Source of the DNA: Glandiceps talaboti
Lineage: Eukaryota > Hemichordata > Enteropneusta > Spengelidae
Assembly: GCF_964340395.1 (NCBI RefSeq)
Contig: NC_135550.1
Location: 22,624,676 to 22,688,675 of the forward strand
Direction: 5' to 3'
DNA length: 64,000 bases
The notes beneath the pieces were generated by a model. It was not told the origin of the DNA, made no database searches, and saw only the letters and a list, made by a program, of their open reading frames with translations. The position numbers and the translations under genes were made by a program. Numbering within the stretch: the stretch's first letter is position 1; each line of letters starts with the position of its first letter. Shown here piece by piece: positions 63,480-64,000 of the stretch.

Positions 63480-63717
63480 TTCATGAGCTAATGTGTGAGG
63501 TCAGATGGTGCCACGTCTGCATTACGTCATTTCCCAAGTACAGCAATAGAGATACCCCCCTATAGGCTCAAATTGGATTCGCTCAGACAGAAAGGAAGCC
63601 ATCTTGGAACTTCCTTTCGTGGCAGATCTCATCACAGAGTATCGTCAACGTAACCGAATTTCAGATCTGGTAGAAGGATAAAAGCCATTTTTTTCATTGT
63701 GTAGAAGTCCCCTGGAT
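63480..63717 (+). promoter_or_regulatory. Likely promoter and 5' UTR of the Rab1A-like gene
   Basis: Directly upstream of the first coding exon, with locally raised G+C. TTACGTCAT at 63532-63540 matches a CRE/ATF-type half-palindrome. No TATA box is obvious. The transcription start is not determinable here. Confidence 0.35.
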
Positions 63718-63740
63718 ATGTCAACAATGAATCCCGAATA
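63718..63740 (+). CDS. RAB1A: First coding exon of a Rab1A-type small GTPase (partial, continues off window)
   Basis: ATG at 63718 gives MSTMNPE plus two bases (TA) before a strong donor GTAAGTAC at 63741. Human RAB1A begins MSSMNPEY, so the split codon is expected to be Tyr and the next exon to continue into the DYLFK and P-loop region. Rab1 controls ER-to-Golgi vesicle traffic. The call rests on eight residues and the donor only; the rest of the gene is beyond the right edge. The remaining 260 bases of the window are its first intron. Confidence 0.7.
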
Positions 63741-64000
63741 GTAAGTACACGTGTCGCCTTTAGATGGGAATAATTTCCCAGCTTGAAAGGAATAAGTTGC
63801 CGTATTTAATATTATTTCTGTGGCGATGCGTCAGTTTCCGAGACCTATTGCCGGCCTCTGTGTATGATTTTGTTCGATATGCTCCGTATGTGTATTCTCT
63901 CCCGTCAATAGGTTTATTGAAATGTAGCGGGAACTCGGCCTCTTGGCCAAATGAACTACTCTGTATAAAAATGGTATGATGTTTGTCAAGAATTGGGAAG
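63741..64000 (+). other. Start of intron 1 of the Rab1A-like gene
   Basis: Intron sequence to the window edge; the open frame at 63764-63979 has no recognisable family and starts inside the intron. Confidence 0.55.

Overview
This is a 64-kb piece of an animal nuclear genome. It is A+T-rich, has spliced genes with GT-AG introns, many mini- and microsatellites, miniature inverted-repeat elements and two LINE 3' tails. The gene set (an EAR-propeller protein, a SLC35A-type sugar-nucleotide transporter, the ciliary adenylate kinase AK7, and the first exon of a Rab1A-like GTPase) fits an invertebrate, probably an invertebrate deuterostome such as a hemichordate, echinoderm or amphioxus. The species cannot be fixed from sequence alone.

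Layout. (1) 189-24019, minus strand: a secreted repeat protein of at least 1,550 residues. I traced 32 exons by hand; all splice phases agree and the gene runs off the left edge. It has a signal peptide, a dibasic RKRR cleavage site, seven EAR repeats (one per exon, enough for one seven-bladed propeller), a short helical linker, and then about 23 copies of an unfamiliar glycine/aspartate-punctuated beta-type repeat with the cores QTITGxKTF and VDGVDLS. This is the most novel item in the window. (2) 26180-41762, plus strand: a five-exon SLC35A-family transporter of 383 aa, head-to-head with gene 1. Its last ~75 coding bases and start of 3' UTR are tandemly triplicated. (3) 49728-58504, minus strand: a complete 17-exon AK7 gene of 708 aa, tail-to-tail with the transporter. 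(4) 63718-63740, plus strand: first coding exon of a Rab1A-type gene, the rest lying beyond the right edge.

The four genes belong to different processes (extracellular matrix or adhesion, Golgi sugar supply, axonemal nucleotide balance, ER-Golgi traffic). I see no operon-like link between them.

A recurring theme in gene 1 is tandem arrays grown out of splice junctions. Intron 31 is almost wholly a 38-bp minisatellite that repeats the exon-31 donor about 45 times. Intron 14, which has a GC donor, carries about 18 copies of a 46-bp unit containing the exon-15 acceptor. Intron 9 starts with a long (TGTTG)n tract six bases after its donor. The transporter's second intron holds a further ~2.7-kb array of 23-bp units.
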